Shown: positions 10,479 through 19,644, numbered from the stretch's first letter. The stretch is DNA of 64,000 nt from Sphingomonas sp. Leaf407 (GCF_001425385.1 NZ_LMQO01000005.1:174094-238093), one strand, 5' to 3'. Program-made: numbers and translations. The notes: generated by a model from the sequence alone, not told the origin.

Positions 10479-11377
10479 CCCGCCTTCCGCCGCTGCGTAC
10501 CCACAATGGCGAGCGCGGTGGCGACCAGCGCCGCGCCAATCGCGTCGGTGGCGGTCAGCCGCTCGCCATAGGCCAGCCAGCCGATCGTCGCCGCCACCAG
10601 CGGCTGGACGAGCAGCGCGAGGCCGACGACCAGCGGCGTCAGCGCGCCGAGCGCATAGATCATCAGCCCCTGCCCCGCGATCTGGCTGACCAGCGCGAGC
10701 AGCAGCAGCGGGGACCAGGTGCCCGGCCAGATCGGTTCGCCGAGCAATAGCGCGAAGCCGAGCAGCGGCAGGACGCCGGCGATGCTGGAGAGCGCCAGCG
10801 CGGGGAGTGGCGCGACGCTGCGCCGCACCCCGGCCATGACGATGAAATAGACCGCGTAGAGCACGCCGGCGAGCAGACAGAACAGATCGCCCGCCAGATG
10901 CCGCGACGACAGCTCGGCCGAGCGCCCGATCAACAGGCCGCCGCCCACCGCCGCGAGCAGCAGCGCCGCGCCCTGCACCCGCGTCGGCCATTGGCGCATG
11001 GCGAGGAAGCCGTAGAGCGGGAAGATCAGCACCGCGCAATTGCCGAACAGCGTGGCGTTGGCGAGCGTGGTGCGGCGAATGCCGATGTGCCAGCTTCCCA
11101 GATCGACCGCAAAGGCGAGGCCGGCGATCAGGATCGGCAGCCACAGCGACCCCGCACGGGTCATCGCGCGCGGATTGGCCCATGCGGCGGCGACCAGCAG
11201 CACCGGCAACGCGAGCAGGATGCGCCAGAAGGCGGCGGCGACCGGCCCGGTATCGGCAAGGCGCACGAACCACGGCCCGAATGCCAGCGCCACATTGGCG
11301 ACGATCACCGCCAGCACCGCGCGACGCGGAACGCTTGGGGGGAGCGAAGCTTTTGTTTCAGGGGATACCGGCTGCAT
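10475..11377 (-). CDS. EamA/DMT-type inner-membrane transporter
   Basis: A 300-residue protein with about ten hydrophobic segments arranged as two EamA halves (drug/metabolite transporter superfamily). Recognisable pieces are NVALAFGPWFVRLADTGPVAAAFWRILLALPVLL at the first repeat, a PALALSSIAGVLPLL region, and ALTPLVVGLALLVQPLVAATIGWLAYGERLT near the end, the usual second-repeat signature. The ATG at 11377 is chosen because GGGGGC stands just upstream and longer starts add a non-membrane extension. It is divergent from the old-yellow-enzyme gene. Substrate unknown. Confidence 0.87.
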   Translation of the reverse strand: MQPVSPETKASLPPSVPRRAVLAVIVANVALAFGPWFVRLADTGPVAAAFWRILLALPVLLVAAAWANPRAMTRAGSLWLPILIAGLAFAVDLGSWHIGIRRTTLANATLFGNCAVLIFPLYGFLAMRQWPTRVQGAALLLAAVGGGLLIGRSAELSSRHLAGDLFCLLAGVLYAVYFIVMAGVRRSVAPLPALALSSIAGVLPLLGFALLLGEPIWPGTWSPLLLLALVSQIAGQGLMIYALGALTPLVVGLALLVQPLVAATIGWLAYGERLTATDAIGAALVATALAIVGTQRRKAG

Positions 11378-11435
11378 GCCGCCCCCTACCCCCCTATCTT
11401 TCGCACGTCGCCCATAATTGATGCAGAGAGCCGCC

Positions 11436-12524
11436 ATGCCGAGTTTGTTCGATTCCATTGCCTTCGGAGACATCGAAGCCCCCAACCGCATCCTGATGGC
11501 GCCGCTGACCCGCGGCCGGTCGAGCCGCGAACATGTGCCGAGCGCAATCATGGCGGACTATTATGCGCAGCGCGCCTCGGCCGGGCTGCTGATTTCGGAA
11601 GGCACCGGCATCAGCCGCGAGGGGCTGGGCTGGCCCTATGCGCCGGGGCTGTGGACCGACGAGCAGGTCGAGGCGTGGAAGTCGGTCACCGCCGCGGTCC
11701 ATGCCGCCGGCGGGCGGATCGTGACCCAGCTCTGGCATATGGGTCGGGTCGTACATCCTGATTTCCTGGACGGGGCGGCGCCGTTGTCGGCATCGGCCAC
11801 CACCGCGCCGGGACAGGCGCATACCTATGACGGCAAGAAGCCCTATGCGCAGGCGCGCGCCGCAACGCTCGACGACATCGCGCGGGTGCTCGATGATTAC
11901 AGCCGGGCGGCGCGCAACGCGAAGGCGGCCGGTTTCGACGGGGTGCAGTTGCATGCCGCCAATGGCTATCTGATCGACCAGTTCCTGCGCGACGGTGCCA
12001 ACCAGCGCGACGATGATTACGGTGGCAGCGCGGAGAACCGCATTCGCCTGCTGGGCGAGGTCGTCGACCGGCTGATCGCCGAAGTGGGTGCCGGGCGGAC
12101 GGCGGTGCGCTTCTCGCCCAACGGCGATACGCAGGGCGTGATCGACAGCGATCCGGCGAGCGTGTTCGTGCCCGCCGCGAAGCTGCTGAACGACAAGGGC
12201 ATCGCCTTCCTCGAACTGCGCGAGCCGGGGCCGGACGGCACCTTCGGCAGCACCACCCAGCCGCGCGTGTCGCCGGCGATCCGCAAGGTGTTCGCCGGCC
12301 CGCTGGTGCTGAACCAGGATTATGACGGCAGCAACGCGCAGGCCGAACTGGATGCCGGTATCGCCGATGCGATCGCGTTCGGCCGGCCGTATCTCGCCAA
12401 CCCCGACCTGCCCGAACGGCTGCGGCAGGGCGCGCCGCTCAACAAGGACGATATGGCGACGTGGTATTCGCGCGGGGCCGAGGGCTACACCGATTATCCA
12501 ACGCTCGAAACGGCGGCGGCGTAA
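11436..12524 (+). CDS. Old yellow enzyme family alkene reductase
   Basis: A 362-residue FMN-dependent ene-reductase like NemA/OYE, which reduces activated C=C bonds and some nitro compounds or nitrate esters with NAD(P)H. The N-terminal IEAPNRILMAPLTRGRS, the substrate-binding pair H173/N176 in LHAANGYLIDQFLRDG, and the C-terminal AIAFGRPYLANPDLPERL are hallmarks. The ATG at 11436 follows GAGAG by about 4 bases; an ATG at 11421 is also possible. It is divergent from the EamA gene with only 58 bases between starts. Confidence 0.93.
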   Translation: MPSLFDSIAFGDIEAPNRILMAPLTRGRSSREHVPSAIMADYYAQRASAGLLISEGTGISREGLGWPYAPGLWTDEQVEAWKSVTAAVHAAGGRIVTQLWHMGRVVHPDFLDGAAPLSASATTAPGQAHTYDGKKPYAQARAATLDDIARVLDDYSRAARNAKAAGFDGVQLHAANGYLIDQFLRDGANQRDDDYGGSAENRIRLLGEVVDRLIAEVGAGRTAVRFSPNGDTQGVIDSDPASVFVPAAKLLNDKGIAFLELREPGPDGTFGSTTQPRVSPAIRKVFAGPLVLNQDYDGSNAQAELDAGIADAIAFGRPYLANPDLPERLRQGAPLNKDDMATWYSRGAEGYTDYPTLETAAA

Positions 12525-12527
12525 CTT

Positions 12528-13187
12528 CTACCCACAGCGGATGGTGGCGGTGCCGCGCGTGCGACAGCGTGGGGTGCCGCCAACCGTGACGCTGCCCGAT
12601 CCCGAGGCGGTGATGTCGGCGGTGTAGCGGGCGCGGTAGCGGCCGTCGCCGGTGCCGCTCATCTGGACCAGCAGGTCGCCGACGTCGAGTGCGTCGGCGG
12701 CGATGCTGCCCGCGCCGTTGACCATGATCCGCGCCCGGCCGCTGCGCCCGGCGAGGACCGCCCTGCCCGCGCCGAGCAGCGTCAGCGTCAGTTGCTCGGA
12801 GTCGACCTCGCCCACCTCGATCGTGCCGTCGCCGGTCAGCGCCAGATCGACCCGGCTGGCCCGCGCGCGATCGAGCCGGACGGTGCCGCCGCCGCGCAGG
12901 CTGATCGCGGCGACGCGCGGGGTGGTGACGATGATCGCCGGGGCGGCGGTGGCGGGCCGGCCGCGATCGTCGCGCAGCGGCTGGACGATCAGCGTATTGC
13001 CCTCGACGCGCAATTGCACCTGTTCGAGCGCCTTGGGATCACCGGCGGCACGCGCCGAGGCTCCGCTGCCGGTGGTGATGGTGACGGCATAGGGTCCGTC
13101 GACCCGCACCCGGTCGAAGCCGGTCAGCATCCATTGCCGTTCGGACGCAGGCTGGAGCAGGAGGACGGCGAGCAGGGTGGCGAGCAT
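12528..13187 (-). CDS. DUF2807 (putative auto-transporter adhesin head) protein, paralogue A
   Basis: A 219-residue exported protein. After a short signal peptide (MLATLLAVLLLQP) comes the DUF2807 repeat pattern: alternating short beta strands rich in G, S and T (SLRGGGTVRLDRARASRVDLALTGDGTIEV style turns), expected to form a beta-helix-like stack. It shares the overall plan with the next gene, including two cysteines at the C-terminus (PRCRT...RCG). The two are adjacent and co-oriented, so the pair likely arose by duplication. Function is not established for the family. Confidence 0.82.
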   Translation of the reverse strand: MLATLLAVLLLQPASERQWMLTGFDRVRVDGPYAVTITTGSGASARAAGDPKALEQVQLRVEGNTLIVQPLRDDRGRPATAAPAIIVTTPRVAAISLRGGGTVRLDRARASRVDLALTGDGTIEVGEVDSEQLTLTLLGAGRAVLAGRSGRARIMVNGAGSIAADALDVGDLLVQMSGTGDGRYRARYTADITASGSGSVTVGGTPRCRTRGTATIRCG

Positions 13188-13228
13188 GGACGCAGCATCG
13201 CGCCGCGCCCCGCCGATCGCAAGCGCGA

Positions 13229-13924
13229 TCAGCCGCCGCAGCGCGCCTCGCCCGATCCCGCCTTGCGCACCGTGCAGCGCGCCCGTGCCCCCAGCGTCGC
13301 CGATCCCGATCCGGTGAGCGACACCGCCGCCGGACCGTCGACATCGGCCGAGACGTCGCCCGATCCCGCCACCGCGACCGATGCCTGCGATGCCTTGACC
13401 TGGCGCGCGTCGATGTCGCCCGATCCGCTGAGCGACAACGCAAGGCTGTCGACCCGGCCGGCGGCGGCGATGGTGCCCGATCCGCGCAGGCCCAGTTGGG
13501 CGGTGCGGCCGGTCAGCCGGGCGATGGTCATGTCGCCCGATCCGGTCAGTTGCGCGGTCAGATCCGCCGCGCGATCGACCGACAGGTCGCCCGATCCGCT
13601 GAGCGTCGCCGCCTTCAGCGCGGGCAGGGTGACGCGGATCACCGCCGTCCGGTCGCGCCAGTTCCAGCCGGTCTGCGGCTTGCGCGCGATGCGCAGCGTC
13701 GTGCCCTTCACCTCGAAGGTCAGCCGGTCGAGCACGGCGGCGTCGCCGCGCGCCTGTACCGCGAAGTCACGGCCGGTGACGACATCGACCCGGTCGGGCC
13801 CGGCAAGGTCGACCCCCGAAAAGCCGCGCAGCGCGACGGTGCGCTCGGCGGTTCGGGCAGGTTCGCTGGCCCCGCCATTGCTGCACGCCGCTACCATCAA
13901 CAGTCCGACCATCGCTGCGCGCAT
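13229..13924 (-). CDS. DUF2807 protein, paralogue B
   Basis: A 231-residue exported protein with a lipoprotein-like signal (MRAAMVGLLMVAACSNGG; the cysteine at residue 15 fits a lipobox). It carries the same DUF2807 repeat fold as paralogue A, here with the striking SGSGD turns (LSGSGDLSV, LTGSGDMTI, LRGSGTI, LSGSGDIDA, VAGSGDVSA, LTGSGSATL), one per coil. It too ends with a cysteine pair (ARCTV...RCGG). The ATG at 13924 follows AGGGGGAAG, and an inverted repeat (13937-13956) stands directly upstream. The longer open frame running back into carD is not coding. Confidence 0.84.
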   Translation of the reverse strand: MRAAMVGLLMVAACSNGGASEPARTAERTVALRGFSGVDLAGPDRVDVVTGRDFAVQARGDAAVLDRLTFEVKGTTLRIARKPQTGWNWRDRTAVIRVTLPALKAATLSGSGDLSVDRAADLTAQLTGSGDMTIARLTGRTAQLGLRGSGTIAAAGRVDSLALSLSGSGDIDARQVKASQASVAVAGSGDVSADVDGPAAVSLTGSGSATLGARARCTVRKAGSGEARCGG

Positions 13925-13936
13925 CGCTTCCCCCTG

Positions 13937-13956
13937 TGTATTGCCGTTACAATACA
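13937..13956. promoter_or_regulatory. Perfect inverted repeat upstream of DUF2807 gene B
   Basis: TGTATTG and CAATACA are exact inverted 7-mers around a 6-base spacer, 12 bases upstream of the start codon at 13924. Position and symmetry suggest an operator; the regulator is not known. The TATTG/CAATA half-sites resemble those of the palindrome at 21302-21317. Confidence 0.5.
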
Positions 13957-13980
13957 GCATGGCGTTGACTACGCAACCGC

Positions 13981-14012
13981 AAAAAGGGCGGCCGTTGCCG
14001 ACCGCCCCTTTC
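13981..14012 (-). terminator. Rho-independent terminator of carD
   Basis: Read on the minus strand, GGGCGGTCG and CGGCCGCCC make a 9-bp stem (one G-T pair) with a GCAA tetraloop, then TTTTT; an A-run precedes the stem. It begins about 21 bases after the carD stop. Confidence 0.88.
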
Positions 14013-14033
14013 GCAACCGCAGCCGACCCAAGG

Positions 14034-14567
14034 TCAGGCGGCGGTCTTTTCCTTGTTATAGATCGCCGCGGCTTCGCGCAGGATCTCGACGATGCGGTCG
14101 AGCGCCTTGGGCTCGTCGACCTGCTCCATCGCCGCCAGTTCGCGCGCGAGGCGGCTGGCCGCCGCTTCAAAGATCTGACGCTCGGAATAGCTTTGTTCGG
14201 GCTGGTCGTCGGCACGGAACAGGTCGCGGACCACTTCGGCGATCGACACGAGGTCGCCCGAATTGATCTTGGCTTCATATTCCTGGGCACGGCGCGACCA
14301 CATCGTCCGCTTGACCTTGGGCTTGCCCTTCAGCGTTTCCATCGCCTCGCGCATGGTCTTGTCCGACGACAATTTGCGCATGCCGACGCTTTCGGCCTTG
14401 TTGGTCGGAACGCGGAGCGTCATCCGCTCCTTTTCGAAACGCAGAACATAGAGTTCGAGCTGCATGCCAGCGATTTCGCTGCGCTGAAGCTCGATCACAC
14501 GACCAACGCCGTGTTTGGGGTACACGACATAATCGCCGACATCGAAGGACAATGCCTTGGCAGCCAT
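14034..14567 (-). CDS. carD: CarD family transcriptional regulator
   Basis: A 177-residue RNA-polymerase-binding factor. The N-terminal Tudor-like RNAP-interaction domain is clear (FDVGDYVVYPKHGVGRV, then ELYVLRFEKERMTLRVP), followed by a helical DNA-binding domain (REAMETLKGKPKVKRTMWSRRAQEYEAKI). In alphaproteobacteria and mycobacteria CarD stabilises the open complex, including at rRNA promoters. The ATG at 14567 is preceded by GGAAAGG. It lies downstream of fdxA on the same strand, but 245 bases with a perfect parS site separate them. Confidence 0.94.
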   Translation of the reverse strand: MAAKALSFDVGDYVVYPKHGVGRVIELQRSEIAGMQLELYVLRFEKERMTLRVPTNKAESVGMRKLSSDKTMREAMETLKGKPKVKRTMWSRRAQEYEAKINSGDLVSIAEVVRDLFRADDQPEQSYSERQIFEAAASRLARELAAMEQVDEPKALDRIVEILREAAAIYNKEKTAA

Positions 14568-14783
14568 TGGTAACCTTTCCGTGGTCGTCACCCCGTTCGA
14601 CGAGCGCAGCATCGGCCACGCGGAACAGCGGGCAGACAGGTCGGCGACGGGGGCGTAAGCTAGAGGTGGCTCTCCGGGCGGGGGCGCTTGGACAAGTGCC
14701 GCCGTCGGGCGAGGCTATAGCATCACCGCAACAAAATTACCAGTGGCAAAGCCGAACCGGTTTGGCACGGTCCGGCAGCGCGC

Positions 14784-14799
14784 TGTTCCACGTGGAACA
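14784..14799. other. parS, ParB-binding centromere site (perfect palindrome)
   Basis: TGTTCCACGTGGAACA is a perfect 16-bp palindrome that fits the parS consensus TGTTNCACGTGNAACA. It sits in the fdxA-carD intergenic region about 16 kb left of the predicted origin, and parA/parB are encoded in the same window. Confidence 0.9.
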
Positions 14800-14812
14800 A
14801 GCGCTTGGCCGA

Positions 14813-15154
14813 TCAGTCGCCTGCGCCGGGTTCCGCCGAGAAATGTTCCTCGTACTTTTTCTCGACGCCTTTCCACTTGTCGGCATCGGGCGGGGTCTGA
14901 TTGTCGTTGCGGGTGACGTTGGGCCATTGCGCGGAGAAGGTCGCGTTCAGCTCCAGCCATTGCTCCAGCCCGGATTCGGTATCGGGCAGGATCGCTTCGG
15001 CGGGACATTCGGGCTCGCACACCCCACAGTCGATGCACTCGCTGGGGTTGATGACGAGCATGTTCTCGCCCTCATAGAAGCAGTCGACCGGACACACTTC
15101 CACGCAGTCCATGTATTTGCAGCGGATGCAGGCGTCGGTGACGACGTAGGTCAT
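14813..15154 (-). CDS. fdxA: Ferredoxin FdxA, 7Fe type
   Basis: A 113-residue electron carrier with one 3Fe-4S and one 4Fe-4S cluster. Cluster ligands are visible in [17 protein letters not shown] (residues 9-25) and [12 protein letters not shown] (40-51), followed by the C-terminal extension typical of alphaproteobacterial FdxA ([18 protein letters not shown]). It is downstream of the S4-domain gene with 36 bases between, so likely in the same transcript as the helicase and S4 genes. This helicase-S4-fdxA-carD order is common in alphaproteobacteria (from memory). Confidence 0.95.
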   Translation of the reverse strand: MTYVVTDACIRCKYMDCVEVCPVDCFYEGENMLVINPSECIDCGVCEPECPAEAILPDTESGLEQWLELNATFSAQWPNVTRNDNQTPPDADKWKGVEKKYEEHFSAEPGAGD

Positions 15155-15190
15155 GGGTCGAACAAGCTCCGGGACTATTGCGGTCCCGCG

Positions 15191-15508
15191 TTATGCCGGG
15201 GAACCCGCCCCGTCAACGGGGCTGGACGACCCTGGTTCCAGCAGCGTGTAAAGCGCCTGTACTTCGGACGGGGGACCGCGCCGGACCGGCAGCGCCTCGA
15301 CCCGCAGCACCCGCACCCGCCCATGAAGCGGAAAGGCGAGGATGTTGCCGACCCGCACCGGGCAATGCGCGCGTTCGATGCGACGGCCGTCGATCCGCAG
15401 CATCCCCGCCTCGGCGATCCCCTGCGCCGCGCTGCGGCTTTTGGCGAAGCGGGCGAACCACAGGAACAGGTCGAGGCGGATCGACGGGTCGGCGGCGGTG
15501 CGCGGCAT
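15191..15508 (-). CDS. S4-domain RNA-binding protein (Hsp15-like)
   Basis: A 105-residue protein with one S4 RNA-binding domain near its start: IRLDLFLWFARFAKSRSAAQGIAEAGMLRIDGRRIE. Hsp15-type proteins bind free 50S subunits carrying stalled peptidyl-tRNA; whether this one does is inference. Its ATG shares bases with the TGA of the upstream helicase gene (ATGA), which implies translational coupling. The long open frame extending this frame upstream into the helicase gene is not coding. Confidence 0.85.
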   Translation of the reverse strand: MPRTAADPSIRLDLFLWFARFAKSRSAAQGIAEAGMLRIDGRRIERAHCPVRVGNILAFPLHGRVRVLRVEALPVRRGPPSEVQALYTLLEPGSSSPVDGAGSPA

Positions 15509-18015
15509 CAGCGATCGAACGCCAGCCCGGCGAGCGCGCCAAAGGCATTGCCGGGGCGGGCAACCGGCGGCGCAGCGACGGGAAGCGGAACACGGCGCGG
15601 CCCGCCCCAGCGCCACCGGGGCACGGCATCGACCGGGGCGACGGGGCGAAAGCCGAGCAATGTCATCAGCGGGGCAATGGTATCGGGCTTCAACCCGATC
15701 GAGGTGGCCAGCGCGACGTCGGGGGTGAAGGGCGCTACACCCTTGCGACTGTCGTGGATGGCGCGCGCGATGCGTTCGAGCAGGTCGACGCGCACCGCCT
15801 GCGCACCCAGCCGGCGGAAGCCCCACGCCCCCTGCCCGGCGGCAAGAATGCTCGCGCCGACCGGGGCCAGCGGTTCGATCGGCTGCCCGTCGCGCGCCGC
15901 GAGCAGCGCCGCGCGCCAGCGGGCGGCGGCGGGACGGAACAGGCGCGGGTCGAACAGGTCGAGCGTACCGATGGTGATGCCGGCGCGACGCAGCCGGCGA
16001 CGGTCGTCGGGGTCGAGCGCGTGGGCCATCGTGTCGAACCCGTCGCGCGGGGCGATACCGCCGACCTCGGCCAGCGCGGCGGCGATCGCGCGCAGCGTGC
16101 CATTGGCCGCCGGGTCGCGCGACAGCGCGGCGAGTGTGGTGAGCGTCGGCACCTGCCTTGCGCTGCTCGTCGCGACCCATGTGGTCAACCGGTCGCGGAC
16201 CTGCCCCTGCGTGTCGCGCGACAGGACGGCAAGGCTGCGGTCGAGCGCGATCACCGGTCGGTCGAGCGTCGGCCCCGGCCCCAGCGTCGCGACGGTCAGG
16301 CCGTTCCACGTGACGCCCGGCACACCCCCCGGATCGGCGAGCAGCGCCAGCTCGGCATCGGCGGCGACCGCCAGTTCGCCGCCACGTTTGGCGAGTTCCT
16401 TCGCCAGCCCTTTCTCGGCGGCGGCGATCAGCAGGCGTTTGTCGGCGACGCGGGTGTCGGGCGACACGTCGAAGCGGAAGCCGGTCAACCGACCGATGTC
16501 ATGACCATCGACGCTGACCATGCCATCCGGCGCGACGTCGACCGGCAGGTCGGCGGCCCCTGCCCCGATCCGCCGCAGCAGCACCGTCGTCCGCTGATCG
16601 ACGAACCGCTGTCGCAGGCGATCGTGCAGCACATCGGACAGCTTCTCCTCGACCGCGCGGGTTCGCGCCGCCCAATGCTCGGGATCGAGCAGCCAGTCGG
16701 CGCGGTGGGCGATATAGGCCCAGCTTCGCGCGGCGGCGATGCGGCCGGCGATCGTCTCGACATCGCCGTTCATCTGGTCGAGCCGTTGCAGTTCGTCGGC
16801 GAACCACTGGTGCGGGATATGCCCCGCCCCTTCGCTCAGATGGCTGAAGATGCGGCCGACGAACCGGCTGTGCGGGTCCGGCCCCAGCTTGCGGAAATCG
16901 GGCACGCCGCACGCCGCCCACAGCCGCCGGACCATCATCGGCGAGCGGGTGCGCGCGCGAACCCAGTCCTCCTCGGCCAGCCGCTTGAGCACGATCAGGT
17001 CGATCGCCTGCGGCGCGGCGGTCAGCACGGGATGCTGCGGTTTTTCCTCCAGCGAGGCGATGAGCGCGTCGAGGCTGGCAAAATCGGGCTCGCCCCGCCG
17101 CCAGTAAAGCCGTTCGAGCGGGGGGATATGATGCCCCTCGATCGCCAGCACTTCCTCGGGCGTAAAGGCGTTCGGCCCTTCCTCGACCAGCGCGCCGAAG
17201 CTGCCGTCCTTGTGGTGCCGCCCGGCGCGGCCGGCGATCTGCGCCATTTCGGCGACGGTCAGCCGCCGCTGCCGCCGGCCGTCGAACTTGCGCAGCGAAG
17301 CGAAGGCGACATGCGCGACGTCGAGGTTCAGCCCCATGCCGATCGCGTCGGTGGCGATCAGATAATCGACCTCGCCCGACTGGAACATCTGCACCTGCGC
17401 GTTGCGGGTACGTGGACTCAGCGCGCCCATCACCACCGCCGCGCCACCGCGCATCCGGCGGATCGCCTCGGCGACCGCATAGACTTCCTCGGCGGAGAAG
17501 GCGACGATCGCCGAGCGACGCGGCAGGCGCGACAGCTTGCGCGCGCCGGCGTAGCTGAGCGTCGAGAAGCGCGGCCGGGTGATGATCTCCGCATCCTTCA
17601 CCAGCGCGCGGACCATGGGTTTGAGCGCATCGGAGCCGAGGATCATCGTCTCCTCGCGCCCGCGCGCGCGCAGCAGCCGGTCGGTGAACACATGGCCGCG
17701 TTCGGGATCGGCGCCCAGTTGCGCCTCGTCCAGCGCGACGAACGCCGTCTCGCGCTCCAGCGGCATCGATTCGGCGGTGCAGAGGAACCACCGCGCCTTG
17801 GGCGGCACGATCCGTTCCTCGCCAGTGACGAGCGCGACATTCTCGACGCCCTTCATCGCGACGACGCGGTCGTAATTCTCCCGCGCCAGCAGCCGCAGCG
17901 GAAAGCCGATCATGCCCGAGGCATGGCCACACATCCGCTCGATCGCGAGATAGGTCTTGCCGGTATTGGTCGGCCCCAGCACCGCAGTGACCGGGCTACG
18001 CGCGAACTGACTCAT
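15508..18015 (-). CDS. SUV3-like DEAQ-motif RNA helicase
   Basis: An 835-residue helicase of the SUV3/MgpS type, related to mitochondrial SUPV3L1, which works on RNA in decay. Walker A is VLGPTNTGKT at the N-terminus, motif II reads DEAQ in FVALDEAQLGADPERGHVFTDR, and motif VI is QIAGRAGR. A long C-terminal half of the alphaproteobacterial type follows. The ATG at 18015 (MSQFARSPVTAV) puts Walker A about 15 residues in; the ATG at 18027 is an alternative. Neither has a strong ribosome site. It overlaps the S4 gene by ATGA, suggesting a joint RNA role. Confidence 0.88.
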   Translation of the reverse strand: MSQFARSPVTAVLGPTNTGKTYLAIERMCGHASGMIGFPLRLLARENYDRVVAMKGVENVALVTGEERIVPPKARWFLCTAESMPLERETAFVALDEAQLGADPERGHVFTDRLLRARGREETMILGSDALKPMVRALVKDAEIITRPRFSTLSYAGARKLSRLPRRSAIVAFSAEEVYAVAEAIRRMRGGAAVVMGALSPRTRNAQVQMFQSGEVDYLIATDAIGMGLNLDVAHVAFASLRKFDGRRQRRLTVAEMAQIAGRAGRHHKDGSFGALVEEGPNAFTPEEVLAIEGHHIPPLERLYWRRGEPDFASLDALIASLEEKPQHPVLTAAPQAIDLIVLKRLAEEDWVRARTRSPMMVRRLWAACGVPDFRKLGPDPHSRFVGRIFSHLSEGAGHIPHQWFADELQRLDQMNGDVETIAGRIAAARSWAYIAHRADWLLDPEHWAARTRAVEEKLSDVLHDRLRQRFVDQRTTVLLRRIGAGAADLPVDVAPDGMVSVDGHDIGRLTGFRFDVSPDTRVADKRLLIAAAEKGLAKELAKRGGELAVAADAELALLADPGGVPGVTWNGLTVATLGPGPTLDRPVIALDRSLAVLSRDTQGQVRDRLTTWVATSSARQVPTLTTLAALSRDPAANGTLRAIAAALAEVGGIAPRDGFDTMAHALDPDDRRRLRRAGITIGTLDLFDPRLFRPAAARWRAALLAARDGQPIEPLAPVGASILAAGQGAWGFRRLGAQAVRVDLLERIARAIHDSRKGVAPFTPDVALATSIGLKPDTIAPLMTLLGFRPVAPVDAVPRWRWGGPRRVPLPVAAPPVARPGNAFGALAGLAFDR

Positions 18016-18195
18016 CACCAGTAACATCGGGTCTGCCGGGCGCGCATGCAACGGCTTTCGCGTGCTTTCCCTTTGCCGCTTCGTCGCCACCGCCGGTCGC
18101 GATGCGGGGCCCGGTTCATTTGACTTTAAACCATTGCCTTCACAGGAGGAGCATCGGGCCGGGACGGGCGGCCACAGCATGGGATTGGGGCCGGC

Positions 18196-19644
18196 GTGTT
18201 CCTGCGCAACGAAGACGGACTGGAACTGGCCGGCGGCACCAGCGCGCTGCGCTTCGGCCGTGCGCCGATCATGGCCGCGCCGCGCGTCGTCGCCGATTGG
18301 CGCGCGGCGGCCGAACGCACCGACTGGACCCCCGATCTCGGCGCGGCGATCGGATCGCGCGACTGGTGGCGCGGGCTTGCCACCTGCACCGCGCTGTGCG
18401 GCGCGGTCTGGATGCTGGCCCCGTCACTAAACCAGCCGATCTGGAGCGCAGTCCCCGCCCCGCTGAGCGACACCGCGCTCGACGAGGCCCGGACATTGTC
18501 GTTCGGGGCAAGCGCATTGGGCGCGACCAGCGGGATGCGGATTGCGCCGACCGCGCGGGTCCGGCCGCTGGACAATACGCCCGAACGGCCGACGCTTGAG
18601 GCGACCGCGACGCTGGGCAGCGGCCTTGCCGGTGCGCTCGAACGATCGGGCGTGGGCGCGGGCGAGGCGCGGCAGGTTGCGGCACTGGTCGCCGGCCGCG
18701 TCGACCCGGGCGAACTGTCGCCGGGCACCCGGCTCGACATCACGCTCGGACGGCGCGACAGCCTGGCGCAGCCGCGTCCGCTCGAACGGCTGGCATTCCG
18801 CGCGCGGTTCGATCTGGCGCTGGACGTGGTGCGCGAGGGCGGCGTGCTGCACCTCGATGCGCGGCCGATCGCGATCGATCATCGGCCGCTTCGGATTCAG
18901 GGGCGGGTCGGCACCAGCCTCTACCGCGCGGCGCGTGCTGCCGGCGCCCCGGTCCGCGCGGTCGAAAGCTATATCAAATCGGTCTCCGGCCTCGTCCCGA
19001 TGGGCCAGTTGGGACAGGACGACCGTTTCGACCTGATCGTCGAACAGGCGCGCGCCGCCACCGGCGAGGTGCAGTTGGGCGATTTGCTATACGCCGGGCT
19101 GTCGGGGCGGCGCAGCGTGAAGCTGGTCCGCTGGCAGGATGGCGCGCGGACCGAATGGCTCGACCCCGCCGGCGTCGGCGAGCGCAAGGGGGCGATGACG
19201 TGGCCGGTGGCGGCGCGCGTCTCGTCCAACTTCGGCTGGCGGGTGCATCCGGTCCTCGGCTTCCGCCGGCTGCACAAGGGCATGGATTTCGCCGCCGCCT
19301 ATGGCTCGCCGATCCGCGCAACCACCGATGGCGTGGTGGCGACGGCGGGGCGACACGGCGGCTATGGCAATTTCGTCAAGCTGCTCCACGGCGGCGACCT
19401 CGCCACCGGCTATGGCCATATGAGCCGCATCGTCGTGCGGCCGGGGATGCGCGTGTCGCAGGGGCAGGTGATCGGCTATGTCGGGTCGACCGGCCTGTCG
19501 ACCGGGCCGCACCTGCATTATGAATTGTGGCGGCGCGGCGTGCCGATCGATCCGCGTGGCGTGGCGTTCGCGACGGTGCAGCGGCTGTCGGGCGAGGAAC
19601 TGGCGCGCTTCCGGCGGACGGTCGCGCAGTTGATGGCGCTCTGA
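18196..19644 (+). CDS. M23 family murein endopeptidase
   Basis: A 482-residue membrane-anchored peptidoglycan hydrolase or division-associated LytM protein. A hydrophobic anchor lies near residues 58-75 (GLATCTALCGAVWMLAP). The C-terminal LytM domain keeps the zinc ligands: HKGMD (H...D), YGHM and HLHYE. The N-terminus MFLRNEDGLELAGGTSAL, started by a GTG, is the one I recall from sphingomonad homologues, so the GTG at 18196 is preferred over internal ATGs. An AGGAGG lies too far upstream (about 47 bases) to serve it. Divergent from the helicase gene. Confidence 0.88.
   Translation: MFLRNEDGLELAGGTSALRFGRAPIMAAPRVVADWRAAAERTDWTPDLGAAIGSRDWWRGLATCTALCGAVWMLAPSLNQPIWSAVPAPLSDTALDEARTLSFGASALGATSGMRIAPTARVRPLDNTPERPTLEATATLGSGLAGALERSGVGAGEARQVAALVAGRVDPGELSPGTRLDITLGRRDSLAQPRPLERLAFRARFDLALDVVREGGVLHLDARPIAIDHRPLRIQGRVGTSLYRAARAAGAPVRAVESYIKSVSGLVPMGQLGQDDRFDLIVEQARAATGEVQLGDLLYAGLSGRRSVKLVRWQDGARTEWLDPAGVGERKGAMTWPVAARVSSNFGWRVHPVLGFRRLHKGMDFAAAYGSPIRATTDGVVATAGRHGGYGNFVKLLHGGDLATGYGHMSRIVVRPGMRVSQGQVIGYVGSTGLSTGPHLHYELWRRGVPIDPRGVAFATVQRLSGEELARFRRTVAQLMAL

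Noticed and set aside
16302..16317. CGTTCCACGTGACGCC, parS-like
   Set aside because: Only about 12 of 16 positions match and the right half of the palindrome is lost; it lies in the helicase gene.
15178..18024. Open frame of 948 residues antisense to the helicase
   Set aside because: The opposite strand carries the helicase with intact motifs; this frame matches no family and is rich in R, H, D and Q.
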